Assembly: GCA_021160885.1 (NCBI GenBank)
Contig: JAGHBR010000194.1
Coordinates: 1 to 8,130, forward strand
DNA from: Caldisericaceae bacterium
GTDB lineage: Bacteria > Calditrichota > Calditrichia > Calditrichales > Calditrichaceae
Direction: 5' to 3'
Length of the DNA: 8,130 nt
The position numbers and the translations under genes are program-made. Every line of letters starts with the position of its first letter. The first letter of the stretch is position 1. Below the pieces are notes generated by a model. It did not search any database. It had not been told where the DNA came from and was given only the letters and a program-made list of their open reading frames with translations. Positions 6,376 through 8,130 of the stretch are shown one piece after another.

Positions 6376-6816
6376 ATGGACAACAAAAAGTCAATGCTAT
6401 TAAACGAAGCACAAAAAAGATCACTAAGCACTTCCCTGCGTCTATTAGAAGAAAGAATACACTTTATCGAACTGCTGCTGTCTCATGGTTCCTATCATGG
6501 AATTCTTTTTAATCTGGAAGTCGATCTTAATAATGGGAAAATTAAGGAATTACAAACTTTGCTGCTCAAAATTCGAAATGATTTGAAGGAATTTAAACGC
6601 TGTTTTGATTTAAAAGAAAAAACGCTGACGCTGAACAGTGTGTTAAATAATACCGCTACTTATTTTTGGACGGTACTTGAAGATGAACGGCCAAAAAAAC
6701 TCAAACGATATGGCCGGGTGCACTCTTCTCTGTCAAAGGTCCTTTCTCCTTTATTGGATGAATTGATTTCAAATTTAATAGAATTGGCATCTGTTACAAA
6801 TCGGATAGATAAATAA
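6376..6816 (+). CDS. small helical protein of unknown function
   Basis: This 146-aa protein has no family I recognise. It is almost wholly helical by composition. Two long amphipathic stretches (10-37 and 55-80), rich in Leu, Glu and Lys, could form a hairpin or coiled coil; a third helical part spans about 117-142. It has no signal peptide and no transmembrane segment. GAGG at 6366-6369 overlaps the stop codon of the preceding gene and lies six bases before the ATG, so the two are tightly coupled. It is the last gene of the dynamin cluster. Its small size, helical nature and position suggest an adaptor or partner of the proteins before it, but this is inference. Confidence 0.65.
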   Translation: MDNKKSMLLNEAQKRSLSTSLRLLEERIHFIELLLSHGSYHGILFNLEVDLNNGKIKELQTLLLKIRNDLKEFKRCFDLKEKTLTLNSVLNNTATYFWTVLEDERPKKLKRYGRVHSSLSKVLSPLLDELISNLIELASVTNRIDK

Positions 6817-6864
6817 TGCATTGTTCTATTCAGTGAAAAAACTAATTGCTATATGGATCATTTA

Positions 6865-6948
6865 GTTGAATGCTTTCATTGTTGAATTATCCAGTAGCCT
6901 GAAAACTACTAAGGAAGATCATTCACAATTCAACACTCAAAATTCAAC
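6865..6948. repeat. ATTCAAC heptamers, two in each orientation
   Basis: GTTGAAT occurs at 6865-6871 and 6881-6887; its complement ATTCAAC occurs at 6928-6934 and 6942-6948. The right half reads as four degenerate heptamers from 6921 on: ATTCACA, ATTCAAC, ACTCAAA, ATTCAAC. The longest perfect arms are TGTTGAATT (6880-6888) and AATTCAACA (6927-6935 or 6941-6949). Similar ATTCAAA-type heptamer runs are common between genes in some bacterial groups. Confidence 0.6.
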
Positions 6949-6955
6949 ATTTTTT
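6880..6955 (+). terminator. weak candidate terminator of the dynamin operon
   Basis: The 9-bp arms TGTTGAATT (6880-6888) and AATTCAACA (6941-6949) are followed at once by six T residues (6950-6955). Stem plus T-run is the layout of an intrinsic terminator, but the loop of 52 bases is far too large and the stem is poor in GC. A second copy of the right arm (6927-6935) gives a smaller loop without the T-run. No better terminator is visible after the last gene of the cluster. Confidence 0.25.
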
Positions 6956-7123
6956 GAATAAAAAGCGTATTTTACTGGCTACCTATTCAGGCGGGACTCG
7001 GCTGCTTTAAGCTAGTGACAAAAAAATTGGCAAACTGTTATTAAAATTACCAAATTAAAATCAAATTCCAACAGGATATTTTTTTACGGAAAAAATTTAA
7101 TAAGGAGGTCAACTAACTTAAAA

Positions 7124-8041
7124 ATGAGGAACATCATGCGTTTTACAATAATCGTAGTTATTCTTCTTAGCGCCTTGATTGTTAGCTGCCGAACAGACGG
7201 ACGGAGCCTGGCAGCCGATAAAACATCTGGCAATTCACCGCAGGCAAAAGCTAAATTCACCGACCAAAAGTTAAATGAAATTTCCGGAATTGCAGCCAGC
7301 AGAAAAAACAAAAACGTATTTTGGGTTCATAATGACAGTGGCGACAAAGCACAAATTTTTGCTATTTCTGAAGATGGCCAGCTTTTGTGTACCATCCAAA
7401 TGCCGGGTATTGAGGCACAGGACTGGGAAGATATTGCCATTGGTCCAGGCCCTGAGCAGGATTCTTCTTACATTTACATTGGCGACATTGGCGATAACCA
7501 GGCAAAAAGAGACATTAAAACCATTTATCGAATTATGGAGCGTGATTTAAGTTCAGTAAAGACCGGCGCCGTGTTAATTGAAATGGCAGTGGACGCCATT
7601 CATTTTCGCTTTCCCGATGGTTCACGGGATGCCGAAACATTGATGTCCGATCCGTTAACAGGCGATCTGTACATCGTAAGTAAAAGAGAAAATCAGGTTG
7701 GCGTGTACAGGCTTGCCTTTCCTCAGACAACAAAAGAAATCCTTACTGCAGCATTTCAATTAAAATTGCCTGTTACTCAAGTGACGGCCGGTGATATTTC
7801 AATCGACGGGCGCCATATCCTACTAAAAAATTACGAACAGATTTTCTACTGGTCACGAGATGATGGACAATCCATTAAAAACGCATTAAAGAATTTTCCC
7901 CACTTTTTAAATTACATGACCGAACCGCAGGGAGAGGCCATTTGCTTTTCACCAGATTTGGATGGTTATTACACCATAAGTGAAATGGCTAATAAAGGTT
8001 ACACCATTTTATATTTCTATCCATATCAATTTAAAAAATAG
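7124..8041 (+). CDS. lipoprotein with a probable beta-propeller domain
   Basis: The 305-aa product starts with a lipoprotein signal: basic residues, a hydrophobic core (about 7-20) and the lipobox IVSC with Cys22. It should be lipid-anchored outside the inner membrane. After a low-complexity linker (about 23-44) comes a domain (45-303) rich in beta strands and Asp/Gly turns: WVHNDSGD (67-74), DWEDIAIGPGP (100-110), YIGDIGDN (118-125), DAETLMSDPLTGDLY (169-183) and EPQGEAICFSPD (267-278). Such spaced 'ED/EG...DP..G.LY' repeats suit a six- or seven-bladed propeller and occur in many uncharacterised secreted proteins. No catalytic residues can be named. Two starts are possible: 7124, with the strong AAGGAGG (7102-7108) at a long spacing of 15, and 7136, with GAGGA (7126-7130) at a spacing of 5; the lipobox is kept either way. 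It is separated from the dynamin cluster by 307 bases and is probably an independent unit. Confidence 0.82.
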   Translation: MRNIMRFTIIVVILLSALIVSCRTDGRSLAADKTSGNSPQAKAKFTDQKLNEISGIAASRKNKNVFWVHNDSGDKAQIFAISEDGQLLCTIQMPGIEAQDWEDIAIGPGPEQDSSYIYIGDIGDNQAKRDIKTIYRIMERDLSSVKTGAVLIEMAVDAIHFRFPDGSRDAETLMSDPLTGDLYIVSKRENQVGVYRLAFPQTTKEILTAAFQLKLPVTQVTAGDISIDGRHILLKNYEQIFYWSRDDGQSIKNALKNFPHFLNYMTEPQGEAICFSPDLDGYYTISEMANKGYTILYFYPYQFKK

Positions 8042-8057
8042 CATTTATGCGTTTTTT
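8033..8057. terminator. weak hairpin with A-run and T-run at the lipoprotein stop
   Basis: Six A residues (8033-8038), the palindrome GCATTTATGC (8041-8050) and six T residues (8052-8057) form a nearly symmetric element over the stop codon. It could weaken transcription in either direction. The core stem is only three or four base pairs, so any effect is doubtful. Confidence 0.2.
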
Positions 8058-8067
8058 AGGATGAACT

Positions 8068-8130
8068 ATGAATTTTATTGCAAAATTGTTCAAACAAGAT
8101 TTCCTTCCATTCATTAATAAAGAGAAGAAC
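8068..8130 (+). CDS. start of an unidentified gene, cut by the window edge
   Basis: ATG at 8068 opens a frame that stays open for 21 codons to the end of the window (MNFIAKLFKQDFLPFINKEK, then Asn). AGGA at 8058-8061 lies six bases before it, a good ribosome binding site. The other nearby ATG (8061) meets a stop within 19 codons. It begins 26 bases after the lipoprotein stop and may be co-transcribed with it. The short N-terminus with several Phe and Lys is not enough to name a family. Confidence 0.5.
   Translation, partial: MNFIAKLFKQDFLPFINKEKN

Larger units (their letters stand above)
6817..7123. other. non-coding spacer after the dynamin operon
   Basis: This 307-base stretch has no convincing gene on either strand. 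It holds ATTCAAC heptamers in both orientations (6865-6948), a GC-richer patch that can fold (6974-7016), an A/T-rich inverted stretch (7080-7095, loop ACGG) and the ribosome binding site of the next gene (7102-7108). I could not place a convincing promoter for the downstream lipoprotein: TTGGCA at 7027-7032 is a good -35 box but has no -10 box at the right distance. Confidence 0.6.

Noticed and set aside
6950..7030. c-di-GMP or other known riboswitch on either strand before the lipoprotein gene
   Set aside because: Some GC-rich bits look suggestive, but the conserved core of no known class could be aligned.
7027..7061. Promoter with TTGGCA and TAAAAT for the lipoprotein gene
   Set aside because: TAAAAT boxes occur only at spacings of 9 or 23 from TTGGCA, outside the usable range.
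1..8130. CRISPR arrays, tRNA or rRNA genes, insertion sequences
   Set aside because: No regular repeats with spacers, no tRNA-like cloverleaf, no transposase and no terminal inverted repeats were seen.

Overview
The window reads as bacterial chromosome with a moderate-to-low GC content. It carries anaerobe-style ferrous iron uptake genes, a lipoprotein and clear Shine-Dalgarno sites. My impression is a Gram-negative anaerobe, possibly of the Calditrichota/FCB type, but no rRNA or other phylogenetic marker is present and this placement is a guess. All genes I accept lie on the + strand.

Region 1 (1-2539) is a two-gene ferrous iron uptake operon. FeoA (66-518, GTG start) carries two FeoA/SH3-like domains in tandem. 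FeoB (521-2539) has the N-terminal G domain and the membrane part with both Cys-containing gate motifs. The Walker A motif of FeoB has Ser in place of its first Gly.

Region 2 (2540-6816) is the most interesting part. The 149-base gap after feoB holds what I read as a fluoride riboswitch (crcB motif, aptamer about 2608-2655). The 3' strand of the aptamer can instead pair with the ribosome binding site of the next gene in a 14-bp hairpin (2648-2682). This is a textbook layout for a translational ON switch. The gene it controls is a 599-aa dynamin-like GTPase, not a known fluoride exporter. Four closely spaced genes follow on the same strand: a small CxxC zinc-finger-like protein, a protein with a possible PH-like domain, a protein with two CxxC...CxxH modules, and a small helical protein. 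No CrcB/Fluc, CLC-F or other multi-pass membrane protein is encoded in this cluster. If the riboswitch reading is right, this is a fluoride-responsive operon built around a membrane-remodelling GTPase and zinc-binding accessory proteins. I know of no described function for it.

Region 3 (6817-7123) is a non-coding spacer with ATTCAAC heptamers in both orientations, which may end the operon, and a GC-richer patch that could fold.

Region 4 (7124-8130) encodes a lipoprotein with a probable beta-propeller fold. A new gene then starts at 8068 and runs off the window.
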